Source: Blattamonas nauphoetae
Taxonomy: Eukaryota; Preaxostyla; Oxymonadida
Assembly (NCBI GenBank): GCA_033064195.1
Contig: JARBJD010000306.1
Coordinates: 1 to 64,000, forward strand
DNA: 64,000 nt
Direction of reading: 5' to 3'
Shown here: positions 47,601 to 55,374 of the stretch, in pieces
Numbering within the stretch: position 1 is the stretch's first letter
How the letters are laid out: each line of letters opens with the position of its first letter
The notes under the pieces: model-generated
The model's input: the letters and a program-made list of their open reading frames with translations, nothing else
Databases searched by the model: none
Told to the model about the DNA's origin: nothing
Position numbers and translations under genes: made by a program

Positions 47601-49850
47601 ATTGTTGGAACGTCAGAAAAACCTGAAACGCTCGGACCCATTCTCGCACCGCTCGAAACAACGAATCCAGACAATCTTGAGTCTGTTCGTCACGAAAAGC
47701 TCAAACAATTGAACAACCTGTGCCGACTGAGCTCCATCGAAACGAGAGTGAAAACCGTTTACCGCATCATGACGAGCAATGCAATGACACGTCTGAGGAA
47801 TCCAGTGCAGGAGTGTCTGTCGGTGATTCAGAGTGAAAGAGATGGGGGAGTGTTCCGTGTTCCAGCTCGAAACAACCTTTCGGGGATTCTGCACTGTGGG
47901 ACAGTACTTCTGGACAACATCGCTCCCTTCTCTCCCACTCCCTCCAATCAACCACCTCGCTCGAAAGCGCTTCGAATTCCACTGCACTCGTTCGTTCTGG
48001 CCACCCACGGCTTCTCCGATTCGATTCCTGATCTGTACAAACTCAACCAGGCTCAATTGAAGAATGAAGTGACCAATGTGACACCAGCACCACTGCTCCG
48101 ATGGCAGCCGCTTCGAGTTGTGATTGATCCATCGCTCTTGCCACATCTTGGAGGTCTAAACTCTCTGCCATCGTTCACCACGTTCATCCATCGCCTGTTC
48201 GACAATCCTTTCATTCCCGTCACGACATCCCTCTCAACAGCACTTGTCAAAAATAATCATTACACGGCATCTATTCTCTCTCAAATTGGGAAGATGCATA
48301 CAATCCTCAGCACAGTCAATCTCAGGGATGATGAGAATGACGAACAAAAATTAAAGAAACATATCGAAAGTCTAAAGTCCATCCTTGGTAATGGAAAGGT
48401 CTCCCATATTTTCTCGCTCCTCCCCAAAATCCGGAAATCTCTCAAGAAACATCCCCTCCCACTCGCACAATCCCAACCCGTCCTGGAGGCTGTCGAATCG
48501 ATCGAAGCAATCCAGCTCCAGCCGATTCTCGTCTTTGCTAAATCTGGGAGTGATCTCTTCAAATCAACGAACGAATCAGCCGAGATTGTTGACACGATGA
48601 CACCCTCTCACCTCTTCCCGATTCCATTCAGTGCTGGATACAAAGAAGGAGACATCCGAACAGAAATGCAACAGATCTACGAACAGATGACACGACTTGT
48701 GCCTGATCGCTTCCCTCTCGAGCGTGTGACACTCTCACATCCTCCGACTGACAAAGAACAGATGAAGACATCATCATCGACGAATGAAGAAGAAGGCAGC
48801 ACTGGAGCTTCAATGGACTCAGCGATTCTGGACAAAGCGAAAAGGTCGATAACGCCTCTGTTTGTGTGTGTTGTGGATGAGGATCTCGCTGACCACGAGA
48901 GTCTGCCCATGTCGCTTCGGTCGGCTGACGAGACCACTTCTTGTGGAGTGATGCGTCAGCGAAGCATTGCTGATGTTCTTTGGATCCTGTTTCTGACGCG
49001 GATCACGCGCGAAGTGATGGCTCTCTCGCTCAACACCTCCATGAAAGGCGATCACTTCAAGAAGTATGTGATGCAATTCATCTCCACAGTGCTCTATGAT
49101 TGCGGTCGAGTTGGAGAAGATGATGCCAAGGATATTGCCATAGTCCTGGACACTCTGACATCTCGTGCAGCTGAGGAAGGCTTCGACAGCCTCGACGAGC
49201 ACCCCTCGATCGGGATTGAGCTTCTCGTCTCTGCGTTTCCACACGTGACTGAGCCTTCCCACACCCTTCCTCTTTCGCGTCTTCTGATGCTGTGCAAACC
49301 TCATCCGGACGGCGAGTCGCGATTGGATGCTCTCATTGACAACCCATCTCCAGCCGTTGAAATAGAAGCTCTGACTCGCTGGTTCGAGCTCTTAAATTCG
49401 AACCTCCAGAAAACCACAATCGAAGACACAGTCGAAAGTGATAATACCAAACCAACCAAGATCAGTGCGGACAATAGAAAGCTCCTTTTCGAAAAAGCAG
49501 TCAACAGCGATGGCATCACGCCTGCCAAGTTCAGCACGAACCTTCTGCATGCATTCTATCTCATCATCGAACACGAGGATGAAGCTGAACGCGTCACACA
49601 GCTCTACAGCGCGATCAGACCAATCGAGAACTCTGGGCAGGTTCCGTTGTTCTTCAAGACGGATCAACTACAACCAGTGGACGAACTCATCTCTCTGGCT
49701 GACAAACGCCTAGAGTCTCCCACAGCAAACAAATCTCGCGTGGATGTTCTAACAGATGTCAAAAACTGGGCCTCGCTCATTTATGCTTCACTCTCACGAA
49801 CACGACTGAGCTCAACGGTTCCATTATCCCCCGAGCAACAAAAGATTTGA
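41676..49850 (+). CDS. Giant Crinkler/RHS-like P-loop NTPase-nuclease, copy B, 2,724 aa
   Basis: The start at 41,676 (MDPHLPPPN) was chosen because both other copies start with the equivalent MD.PLP.PN; an upstream ATG at 41,631 is in frame but not conserved. Order as in copy A: coiled coil, Walker A GDQGIGKT near residue 183, ICIHILDDSPPPED, FYIIFTSPDQKR, low-complexity K/Q/E repeats about 590-770, then the helical body with GIDSLIV..IFMPIQVTCSESHSLQ. Low-complexity repeats differ completely from copy A while the body is conserved, and some blocks are identical (48,856-49,308 against 15,118-15,570 in copy A). The long open frame argues for function. Confidence 0.65.
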   Translation: MDPHLPPPNLPLDGLSPAELQAKIAELERLNAIHLETIQHQKKVIQQKDETIQEKEKVIQQKDEESAKKDEALKLIQRRQANRDIVEAQSQTIKLIKSILQHFSPRWFVDLDKHISNFFLLKDGHILFSRTWLKNARNILSAPLIFRPIYNIVLHEILKFINDHFAPDLTKKHPGAMFFVAGDQGIGKTSLMLIVMSTLSHRSIDFHYQKGFKGEDSENFHHTVNLDGDFNFFTQDDTESLPEDHPICIHILDDSPPPEDIEDNNFYIIFTSPDQKRLPSLEDKKGKHPYQAKLKSPVLKSGQLCRVFRLPTFSLAEDAAVMVGCTPTAPFALLSPEDMELRKDEQRILVDIEKKKEKRARDLPFEKKAAPLTSKNTIAKALLEPFTQIDSDEKTRWYSFLNCFQSRPEPWIPKTAKEKSSSEQSIPISTSPPPSQACDVATPPSTPHLQANADPTPANSIHPAPDELGNPAPAVSRINPTIPDLARLIISNIATIRDSEEAKSVSEDDAHSQNFFITLCTKLLELNDQQDEHERLHVIVDWLIKNLEIHKKRDKTQAKFIKDLLRELIYTEWEKLQAESEQKLEEKATIKEGTPPNQNGKRKDGTPPNKNKKKAKSPPKQLNEAAQKGKIRKEDGALQNQEGTNGAKLTKKQKQEERKANSSQEVKGSQEDRAAQKEEIRKEDRALQNQVGTNEAKLPKKQKKNAKTENSSRKEKGSQEDRAAQEEKNSEEAKTPRKQTKSKEAGSPPKQKDSQEDDTPRKRKSRQQQELHLIETQKTDSLFALAMNYTSRHTDVKVQVDQFSESIQKANLTGLTPSSGPSHGPAVVDATLETQLASLKSHFAEPDIVEEASRQDVRDEVEKISEQLGKENKERRELLFSSLIDMLSTPPPFYETKKHTLQSLFVLPKKENQTVDTAIRDALDRLLNETSGQSPPAAQLPFIVRALLQCLLDTQSDTGPLSSAYSNQVYKRRMARIACDLLSTIVDPKHDDAKKRLEALTQEMESVRDRQSFVLLMDSFSSIARNMNTLVTPHSILKGLSERPEKNSLELTTERQLVYFSNLRDDGLSDWVKAATEALRPRRQTTDHGSVQDKPNPPIGVSPEEKVVDTAISFIRDNLNKLIVSFNKLFGEAMRSKIATIISTSPKNAEQLPPVVPQKWLPIVRSMMNTILFLVDAGFPRREMLTQFGGLGKLLNGVYMDNRDHLLNVANYEANLVDEKEEDENVADYVNDLNVFSKHFGAKNSLNALQLPRTLQINPESQDRLERMSIALFARNLLCFLTMDDSLPFDDKCYVDQFFNVFLPAMNPGDVVHRSFVDFMNETRLLSQERFGLGPESVSQRLPRKVVSPMPQPFESLRKTQPSDTRAGVVRNKHDPFFALTTPKIGAHLLLWASTDLLWKAACRAATQESGPERLMHSQAEARPSRESGSEKTASCLNVARASIFGPAPRWLTSTDVRTNRGLVFLWDGVLRSENTKALMDVADSNHSRIMEFKTHLIFFDPSLNAAWDDITALVPLLSAYGKEATQPSDLKSVYSMMVRRTAHDLRKMKGRIHFLAVSPFVEQIMQSEVVSAFARLLTQKDYETFRQHQLNVGFNIPDRVEEPLVCISFLLNCPTSITSSHATTSFTNQHFHLGDSGKFSNYFPIFETTAHKSASIPMLTFPKLSSKSVSGTKFPQTLIQTERGTTDFYSEDLQKVRGATIPGIDSLIVSRGSDATIETIFMPIQVTCSESHSLQPDGIVQIQQLLFQAMCHLEVSEGIVAMYNYATTQKNPSFPPRTGILGFHMVSSLLEFGKDTLTHMPSVFRHRDRPLVTSQTESQSTITTQTIADTLLAHLGLYPTFSATHDVWRTTLPKVINPLDPSITLPFHWKSLYDCFCQPVTHPSTSVVTPPLITKDEKNANDPRDRLVRRMMLELHRIGVGPEDLGVSDEDRKEAFSSFLLCSAISCRRNELLCPTALSTPNIGDAELVDLVKSIVGTSEKPETLGPILAPLETTNPDNLESVRHEKLKQLNNLCRLSSIETRVKTVYRIMTSNAMTRLRNPVQECLSVIQSERDGGVFRVPARNNLSGILHCGTVLLDNIAPFSPTPSNQPPRSKALRIPLHSFVLATHGFSDSIPDLYKLNQAQLKNEVTNVTPAPLLRWQPLRVVIDPSLLPHLGGLNSLPSFTTFIHRLFDNPFIPVTTSLSTALVKNNHYTASILSQIGKMHTILSTVNLRDDENDEQKLKKHIESLKSILGNGKVSHIFSLLPKIRKSLKKHPLPLAQSQPVLEAVESIEAIQLQPILVFAKSGSDLFKSTNESAEIVDTMTPSHLFPIPFSAGYKEGDIRTEMQQIYEQMTRLVPDRFPLERVTLSHPPTDKEQMKTSSSTNEEEGSTGASMDSAILDKAKRSITPLFVCVVDEDLADHESLPMSLRSADETTSCGVMRQRSIADVLWILFLTRITREVMALSLNTSMKGDHFKKYVMQFISTVLYDCGRVGEDDAKDIAIVLDTLTSRAAEEGFDSLDEHPSIGIELLVSAFPHVTEPSHTLPLSRLLMLCKPHPDGESRLDALIDNPSPAVEIEALTRWFELLNSNLQKTTIEDTVESDNTKPTKISADNRKLLFEKAVNSDGITPAKFSTNLLHAFYLIIEHEDEAERVTQLYSAIRPIENSGQVPLFFKTDQLQPVDELISLADKRLESPTANKSRVDVLTDVKNWASLIYASLSRTRLSSTVPLSPEQQKI

Positions 49851-50137
49851 TGAGAACGATTGGCCAACTATCTCACTTCACATTTTTCATTTTCGAACCG
49901 ATTTTATTCAGTCTTATCACTCTCGCCTCCAAATCAATTGCTCCAGTGGTGATGTGAATCTGAACGAATGGCGATGTGGTGATCGAGCCCATGATGCGAA
50001 CCACACGCGACGAATTGTCAGATAAGTGTTACATCGTGAACAAAATGGTGACGTGAGGAACAATGATGGAAATTTGGACACGAAGTGAGAAAGAAAAAAC
50101 GAACGATGGGTGTTCATTCCTCGGGAAGAGCGATTCC
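49851..50137. other. Intergenic spacer between convergent genes
   Basis: About 290 bases between the ends of copy B and the minus-strand 546-aa gene. No gene seen. Confidence 0.5.
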
Positions 50138-51778
50138 TTAATCAGGTTGGTTCATTTCCGCCCTCAATCGGGTCCCGTCGAGGACTCTGAAGGAATTCGA
50201 TGCGAACAGATCTTCGCATCCCTCCTCGACCATCACGCGGCGTATATCATTCTGAATCTCTCTCTCACGGCCACACTTCAGTTGGGCGAGGTTGACAGCA
50301 AAGAAAGACACGAATCTTCCGATTGGTTGGACTGAGGGCATGTTCAGACCAATTCGAACGAGAACGGAGGCGAATGAACGCCGTTGAGACTCGCTCAGAT
50401 GAGTCGACCACAGTTTGCTGATCCCCTTCCACACGACGTGTTCCACAAATGGCGTGAGAGCAGCAGCACTTCGCTTTCCCCGTGAAATCATTTCTGTTGA
50501 GACTGAGATGAGAGGGAGGAGATCCGGAAACATGAACGACAGTTCCAGCCGATCCCAGTCCACCCATTTCAGAAGTGTCTCCAAAACTAATTTTGCAACG
50601 TCGACAGCAGGTCTCAATTGGATCAGATCGGTTCCCTTCTCCACAAGCCCCAAGAACAGCCGTGGGTCGAGTGGATTGAACTCTTTGGTGAGATTCTGTT
50701 GGGAGAGCATCGAAAAGCACAAAGCATGATCCTTGAGTGATTTGCTTCGAAGAATGACAAACACCACTTCCTGCGACAAATGCTGTGGGAGTTGGATCGG
50801 CCTGCGAAACAAATTGACTCGAATTCGGTGGATGTCCTCCGGAGACTTCTGTTGGACATAGCGAGCAACGAAAGAGGAGAATGTTTTCTGCTTAGTCTGA
50901 GTGTTGTAGGATTTGTTCAGATACGAACGTGTTTTGTCGATGTCTGGTCGGTCGGGGTAATGGGAATCAGGAAGACGGTCTTTGACCACCCACACATAAG
51001 AAGTCGCTCTATACATCTTCCGTTCGAGCTTCAAATCTCGATAATGATCGTTGACCATCTGTTCATAGAAATTCCTGAATTTTTGCGGCAGGAATGGGAT
51101 CAAATTGAGGAGAACACTGCGGAAACTGACGGACAGGAAAGAGTGGAACCATAAGCCACTGTCGAGGCCAAGATATTTGAGAATCCGCTCGTGAGCTCCA
51201 AATGATGAAAGAAAGCTCACAAGAGGGCTTCGGAGCGGCGAGTCATTTGGCAGTGTTGTGATGCAGTTCAGAGCAGAAGACATGAAGAAGAGACACGAAA
51301 AGGGGGTCATCATGCTTGAGAAGAATTCCGGTGTGAACATGTCACCCGAATAGTCAATCAGCGACGCAACACTTTCAGCCAGAGTTTGTTCCACGGTTGG
51401 TAGGAGAGGATATAAATGGGAAATATCCTCGTCTGGCGAGCAAGGAGGTGAAGGGTCACATGTTGAAAGAATATCATTCACGGTTTCGGGAGAGATGCTC
51501 ATGATTGTGGCAAGGATCTCGATCATCGTCTCCTTCAGTGAATGAACACCAGATACGATCAGTGTGAGCAGTGATGTAACAAAGGCAGGTGTAACTATTG
51601 TTTCATCCCGTTCGATAGACTTCAAACATGACAGAAGTTCGATTGAAGTTTGGCAAATTGTTGCGACTGAATCTTCGTCAAATCTTGGTTGGTTGGGGAT
51701 GCATGTGAATATATTCTTTTCGAGAGAAGCAATTAAATCTTGGGCCAGTATGCACGGTTCACTATCCATCTCAATCAA
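50138..51778 (-). CDS. Unassigned helical-repeat host protein, 546 aa
   Basis: An intronless open frame starting MIEMDSEPCILAQDL. Composition and spacing of leucines (TSLLTLIVSGVHSLKETMIEILATIMS; LILASVLVRIGL-type helices) suggest an all-helical, HEAT/ARM-like fold. No catalytic motif, signal peptide or clear membrane segment. It is transcribed away from the 215-aa zinc-finger gene with only 74 bases between starts, so the two probably share a promoter. It has no counterpart in the left arm and therefore marks the end of the inverted repeat. Function unknown. Confidence 0.65.
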   Translation of the reverse strand: MIEMDSEPCILAQDLIASLEKNIFTCIPNQPRFDEDSVATICQTSIELLSCLKSIERDETIVTPAFVTSLLTLIVSGVHSLKETMIEILATIMSISPETVNDILSTCDPSPPCSPDEDISHLYPLLPTVEQTLAESVASLIDYSGDMFTPEFFSSMMTPFSCLFFMSSALNCITTLPNDSPLRSPLVSFLSSFGAHERILKYLGLDSGLWFHSFLSVSFRSVLLNLIPFLPQKFRNFYEQMVNDHYRDLKLERKMYRATSYVWVVKDRLPDSHYPDRPDIDKTRSYLNKSYNTQTKQKTFSSFVARYVQQKSPEDIHRIRVNLFRRPIQLPQHLSQEVVFVILRSKSLKDHALCFSMLSQQNLTKEFNPLDPRLFLGLVEKGTDLIQLRPAVDVAKLVLETLLKWVDWDRLELSFMFPDLLPLISVSTEMISRGKRSAAALTPFVEHVVWKGISKLWSTHLSESQRRSFASVLVRIGLNMPSVQPIGRFVSFFAVNLAQLKCGREREIQNDIRRVMVEEGCEDLFASNSFRVLDGTRLRAEMNQPD

Positions 51779-51852
51779 AGAGCGTTCAAATCAGGGAATT
51801 ATGGCCGTCTGCAGAACCCTTAATACCGTGATGGTCTGATCAAGTTGACATC

Positions 51853-52500
51853 ATGAATCGTGTCTCAAACCCTTTTGATCCTCCTGTGCAGCTTCTTCAG
51901 ACAAGTCCAATTCCATTCATGCCCAATTTACCGAAATTGCCACCTCCAATTCACACCAAAAAGTCAAAACCACACAAACGAGCAACAGTAGGGGCACAAC
52001 TATCTCTCTGGTGTAAGTTCATTCGTGAATATCACCTTCTGTATCCACATCAAGATAGACAAGTGTTTGAAGTGAATTTTGACGGGATTCGATGTCTGCA
52101 CTGTCAGAAGAATCACATCCCACACTCAACCCCACACGAGGAATATCTGACAGTGTCAGCCCAACCAAATTGTTGGGCAACATTTCTAAGGCATGTCCTC
52201 TCCCCACAGCACAGGAGAGGAATGTCAGAATTGGATTTGACGTGTACGGAACCAACACTAGAAAAACCAATCAAGATAGAAACCTTTGTGCTCCAACACG
52301 CCTTAAATCGAATCGCGATTGGAGCCATCATTTTAGTCAATCAGTTGCCAGTTCGAGCATTTAAACCTCTCGTACAAGCCACAGATTCGCTGACAGATAT
52401 CCCGATCCCATATCAAAATTCCCATACAAGCGATGAGATTTTGCGTTCGATAGGCCGCATGGAACTGGAAGAAAAGAGAGATGAACAGGCATCTGAGTAG
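51853..52500 (+). CDS. Zinc-finger-like protein, 215 aa
   Basis: The N terminus is proline-rich with a basic patch (KKSKPHKRATVG). A finger-like module follows at about residues 77-120: FDGIRCLHCQKNH ... CWATFLRHVLSPQHRRGM, with a CxxC pair and later histidines, like BED or U1-type fingers. A helical segment with LNRIAIGAIILVN follows. It could be a DNA- or RNA-binding host factor. It diverges from the 546-aa gene. No mirrored copy in the left part of the window. Confidence 0.55.
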   Translation: MNRVSNPFDPPVQLLQTSPIPFMPNLPKLPPPIHTKKSKPHKRATVGAQLSLWCKFIREYHLLYPHQDRQVFEVNFDGIRCLHCQKNHIPHSTPHEEYLTVSAQPNCWATFLRHVLSPQHRRGMSELDLTCTEPTLEKPIKIETFVLQHALNRIAIGAIILVNQLPVRAFKPLVQATDSLTDIPIPYQNSHTSDEILRSIGRMELEEKRDEQASE

Positions 52501-53560
52501 TCCCATCAAAATAGGTAAAACTGGGATCAATTGATGTCAGTGCCTAAATTTGGACTGAGATCAAATTTCAACTCTTTTCCTTTGAGATTTTCTCATTATC
52601 ACTTCATTAATCATGTTCAATTCACTTCTTGTTTTCACATAATGCTCTTCAATATTTCAGACAGCTCTTATTTCCCAAAAACACGCACGATCACAATCAC
52701 CAACACTTCTTTTTTCGATGTATTCCCTTCATTGACTTTAGTCAGTGAGAAAAAACCATCAAAGAAGACATAATAACGCATTATCGACTTGTTTTTATAA
52801 TTTTTGATGTAGAACAAACTGAAACAGCAGCACCCAAAGTTTGCATTTTCATGATCTATGAAGTGACCATTTTCCTTTTTACTTTTTTTTCCATTCAAAT
52901 ATCATATATAAGAAGACTTTTTTTGAAATGAAAGAAACGAAATGGTATTGTAGGTATTTAGTGGGATCAGATCCGACTGGGATCACTGGGATCAAATCCG
53001 AAGCCTGGAGATGAAGTACGACAATACCTTCTGAGCGGGTTTCCCTTTTCTATCCTTCTTGATTCGTCAACAGATTTTGACGGAATCAAACAAGTTGCTG
53101 TTTCGCTGCAAGTTCTACAAATCGACGAGAAACCGACTTTTCGTAAACTGGCAATTCGTCCTCTCAATACTTCATCAAATTCTGAAAGTAGTATAGAAGA
53201 CGAAAGTAGAACCACGTTGGCAGAGACACCACTTCCATTCATTTTTCTCCATGCCGATTGACCATTCAGAAAATACTTGAAGTAAAAGTCATTTTCATTT
53301 CAGAATGTTGTCAATCTTCGAGAAATATTCTCTTCCAGAGTTCAGTTACTTCACACTTTCAAGTTGAAGCAAATTTTCAAAAATTTTCAAAAATGCAAAA
53401 ACCTTGATTCTGGCGGAAGCTGGTGTATTTTTTCAAGGTTCCGAAGGTTGCGACCCTTCTCATCGGTCCCTTTTAGACCGGCATCGGAACTCATTTTTAT
53501 CGGGTTGAGTTCCGGAGACGTACGTTGGTCTTGCCAAGGGCCTAGACCATGCCAAAGGGC
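52501..53560. other. Gene-poor AT-rich spacer
   Basis: No convincing gene. A 91-codon minus-strand frame at 52,967-53,242 is isolated and of doubtful coding nature. 53,360-53,560 probably belongs to the tRNA-like repeat complex that follows. Confidence 0.4.
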
Positions 53561-53580
53561 AGTGATGTGTGAAATTAAAT

Positions 53581-53661
53581 GCTTCCGCCAGGAATTGAAC
53601 TTGGGACCTTCAGCTTAGTAGTCGTAGTGCGTGCACTCACTACTACCACTAAACTATCCGG
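53581..53661 (-). repeat. tRNA-like sequence (SINE head), minus strand
   Basis: The reverse strand shows an A box TAGTTTAGTGG (53,646-53,656) and a B box GTTCAATTCCT (53,590-53,600), 45 bases apart, as in tRNA genes and tRNA-derived SINEs. The T-arm pairs at four of five positions but the acceptor stem does not close, so it is not a functional tRNA. Confidence 0.55.
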
Positions 53662-53720
53662 TCTTGAAAATATCCCGAAAAATCAGAAGCCTTGTACCGG
53701 AAAAAGTACTCTCACCCGTG

Positions 53721-53744
53721 AGGGTTCGAAGCCTCTGGCGAGAC
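53721..53744 (+). repeat. Dispersed TTCGAA motif, copy 2
   Basis: AGGGTTCGAAGC followed by CTCTGGCGAGAC, inside the tRNA-like repeat region. This location suggests the motif is a tRNA-derived fragment. Confidence 0.5.
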
Positions 53745-53918
53745 TATATAGCAGATTTAAAATTTGAAAACTTGGTCAATAAATTCAATATATAGCAAAA
53801 TTACTGACGTGAAAAAGTCATGCTTTTAAACGAGGGTAGAAAGGTGGACAAAAAAAGGAATATATAGCAGATCTGAAAATTCGAAGTACAAGGTATCGGA
53901 AAAATCTGGCATTTCCAG

Positions 53919-54090
53919 GACCTCCTAGCACAGTAGGTAGAGCGGGAGGTCTAAAGGTACACTCGGCCTTTGAGCCGTGGGATCGAATCCCGCCATCGGC
54001 AAAACTTTCGGCAAAATTTCAAAACGTTCACAACAAAAATTCAAAAATTCAAAAATTCAAAAATTCAAAAAATTCAAAAAATTCAAAATT
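53919..54090 (+). repeat. tRNA-like SINE with simple-repeat tail
   Basis: A box TAGCACAGTAGG at 53,926-53,937 fits the consensus exactly; B box GGATCGAATCC at 53,980-53,990; T-arm GTGGG/CCCGC pairs fully. The acceptor stem is not complementary, so this is a tRNA-derived repeat. It ends in a tail of CAAAAATT units at 54,033-54,090, the usual SINE layout. Confidence 0.6.
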
Positions 54091-54112
54091 TCCAAAAAAG
54101 TTGAAGTATGAT

Positions 54113-54365
54113 ACCTCGACGTAATTTCCCTTGATACTCAGGCAAAATGGTGCCCTCGTGACTGATGCGTAGAACGAATTGAAGGTTGAATTGGAGACGG
54201 ATGATCGAAAGATTGTCCCCGGGGTTCATGTTGGCTTCAGATTCTCGACAGAGAGTTTGACCGTAAATCATGCCCACCCAAGACTGAACCCTTCAAGGAC
54301 TTCGCCAGCAGCAGTCATTGAGTAGGATCATGATAGATTGATCCCCAAAGGAGTATCGGGTTGTC
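54113..54365 (-). repeat. Direct repeat A flanking the 106-aa gene
   Basis: Closely matches 55,024-55,289. Shared blocks include CCTCGACGTAA, GGCAAAATGGTGCCCTCGTG and CCCCGGGGTTCATGTTGG. On the minus strand both carry a short conserved frame (MNPGDNL..FVLRISHEGTILPEY), a fossil gene piece of unknown type. Confidence 0.7.
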
Positions 54366-54385
54366 TCATGGTACAATCATACAAA

Positions 54386-54451
54386 CTTGAATGAATGATT
54401 GAATGATGAAGGCTTGAATGATGAATGATGAATTGAATGAATGAATGAAAA
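54386..54451 (+). repeat. Simple repeat, GAATGA-type
   Basis: Irregular run of TGAATGA units directly upstream of the 106-aa gene region. Confidence 0.8.
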
Positions 54452-54587
54452 AGCCGAAAGTAGGCACTGCATAGAAGAAAGGAAGAAACAAAAAAGAAAG
54501 AAACAAGATGAAAGCTGACACAACAAGGAAGAATCAAGGAACAAGAAATAAAAAGTTCCAACACCTCACCTCACATTTCATTTATGA

Positions 54588-54600
54588 TTTTTATTTTTTT
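54588..54600 (+). promoter_or_regulatory. T-rich promoter box
   Basis: TTTTTATTTTTTT lies 20 bases before the ATG at 54,621, with a second T-rich run between. Confidence 0.55.
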
Positions 54601-54620
54601 GATTTTTTAATTTGTATTAA

Positions 54621-54941
54621 ATGACAACAGTGAATACTACATACGAACGACGTCGAACAGATGCAAAGCAAGCTTTGATTCAGTCAATGAAAGAAGAGAA
54701 CTGTGAACTTGTCTCTGAGTATGTCAGACATAATATACCAGTCATCTATGTTCATGAAGGTGTTGAGTGGAGGATAAAACCAAAGTTGTGGAATCAAGGA
54801 AACAGACCACACATGTCACAACGTCGACACTACACTCAATCGTTTGTTGAGAATGAACTGAGGAAGTACAACTGTGAACTCGTTGGTGAGTACAAACAGG
54901 TTCCTGTTCCAACAGAGAAGAATTTGGGGTGTTTCTGGTGA
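54621..54941 (+). CDS. Treble-clef-like repeat protein of the virus-like element, 106 aa
   Basis: The module ENCELVSEYVRHNIPVIYVHEG..WRIKPKLWNQG recurs in part at KYNCELVGEYKQVPVP. This pattern resembles the repeated DNA-recognition modules of large-virus and homing-nuclease-associated proteins, but without the full cysteine set, so the call is loose. The N-terminal ERRR patch is basic. The mirrored gene at 8,762-8,838 is only a remnant. It is flanked by a 250-bp direct repeat. Confidence 0.45.
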   Translation: MTTVNTTYERRRTDAKQALIQSMKEENCELVSEYVRHNIPVIYVHEGVEWRIKPKLWNQGNRPHMSQRRHYTQSFVENELRKYNCELVGEYKQVPVPTEKNLGCFW

Positions 54942-55023
54942 TTATAAAATTAACGCAGATTTTTGTTAATTTGAATTTTGTATTTCGTATATGAAGAGTA
55001 GGTCCAGTTAGTACAAGTGTGAG

Positions 55024-55289
55024 ACCTCGACGTAACGTTCCAAGATACTCAGGCAAAATGGTGCCCTCGTGACTGATGCGTAGAACGAATTGAAGGTTGG
55101 ATTGGAGACGGATGATCGGAAGATTGTCCCCGGGGTTCATGTTGGCTTCAGATTCTTTACCAAGAATTTGACCGTAAATCATGCCCACCCAAGACTTATC
55201 CCTTCAAGGAATTTGCTATTCTCTGTGAGAGCGTAGCAGTCATTGAGAAGGATTGAGATAGATCGTCCCCAAAGGGGTATCGGGGTGTC
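55024..55289 (-). repeat. Direct repeat B flanking the 106-aa gene
   Basis: Partner of 54,113-54,365 in the same orientation. It lies between the 106-aa gene and the fibre gene; the left virus-like copy has nothing comparable there. Confidence 0.7.
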
Positions 55290-55342
55290 CAAAGGAAACT
55301 CACACGAACATGAACAGGAACTACTCAACGGCTATTTTTGTC

Positions 55343-55353
55343 TTTTTTATTTT
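55343..55353 (+). promoter_or_regulatory. T-rich promoter box
   Basis: TTTTTTATTTT lies 21 bases before the fibre gene ATG at 55,375. Confidence 0.55.
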
Positions 55354-55374
55354 CAATGAAAGAGCAAACAAAAA

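Larger units (their letters stand above)
37845..49850 (+). repeat. Right arm of the large inverted repeat
   Basis: Uninterrupted arm with kinase gene, spacer and giant gene copy B. It provides the empty-site sequence for the Mutator-like insertion of the left arm (CGACAACGCGACATTC on the reverse strand near 41,040). Confidence 0.8.

Noticed and set aside
51853-52773. Extension of the zinc-finger gene through its TAG
   Set aside because: The following in-frame stretch is AT-rich and lacks coding character; a normal stop is simpler.
53581-54001. Functional tRNA genes
   Set aside because: A and B boxes are good but acceptor stems do not pair in either case, so they are better read as tRNA-derived repeats.
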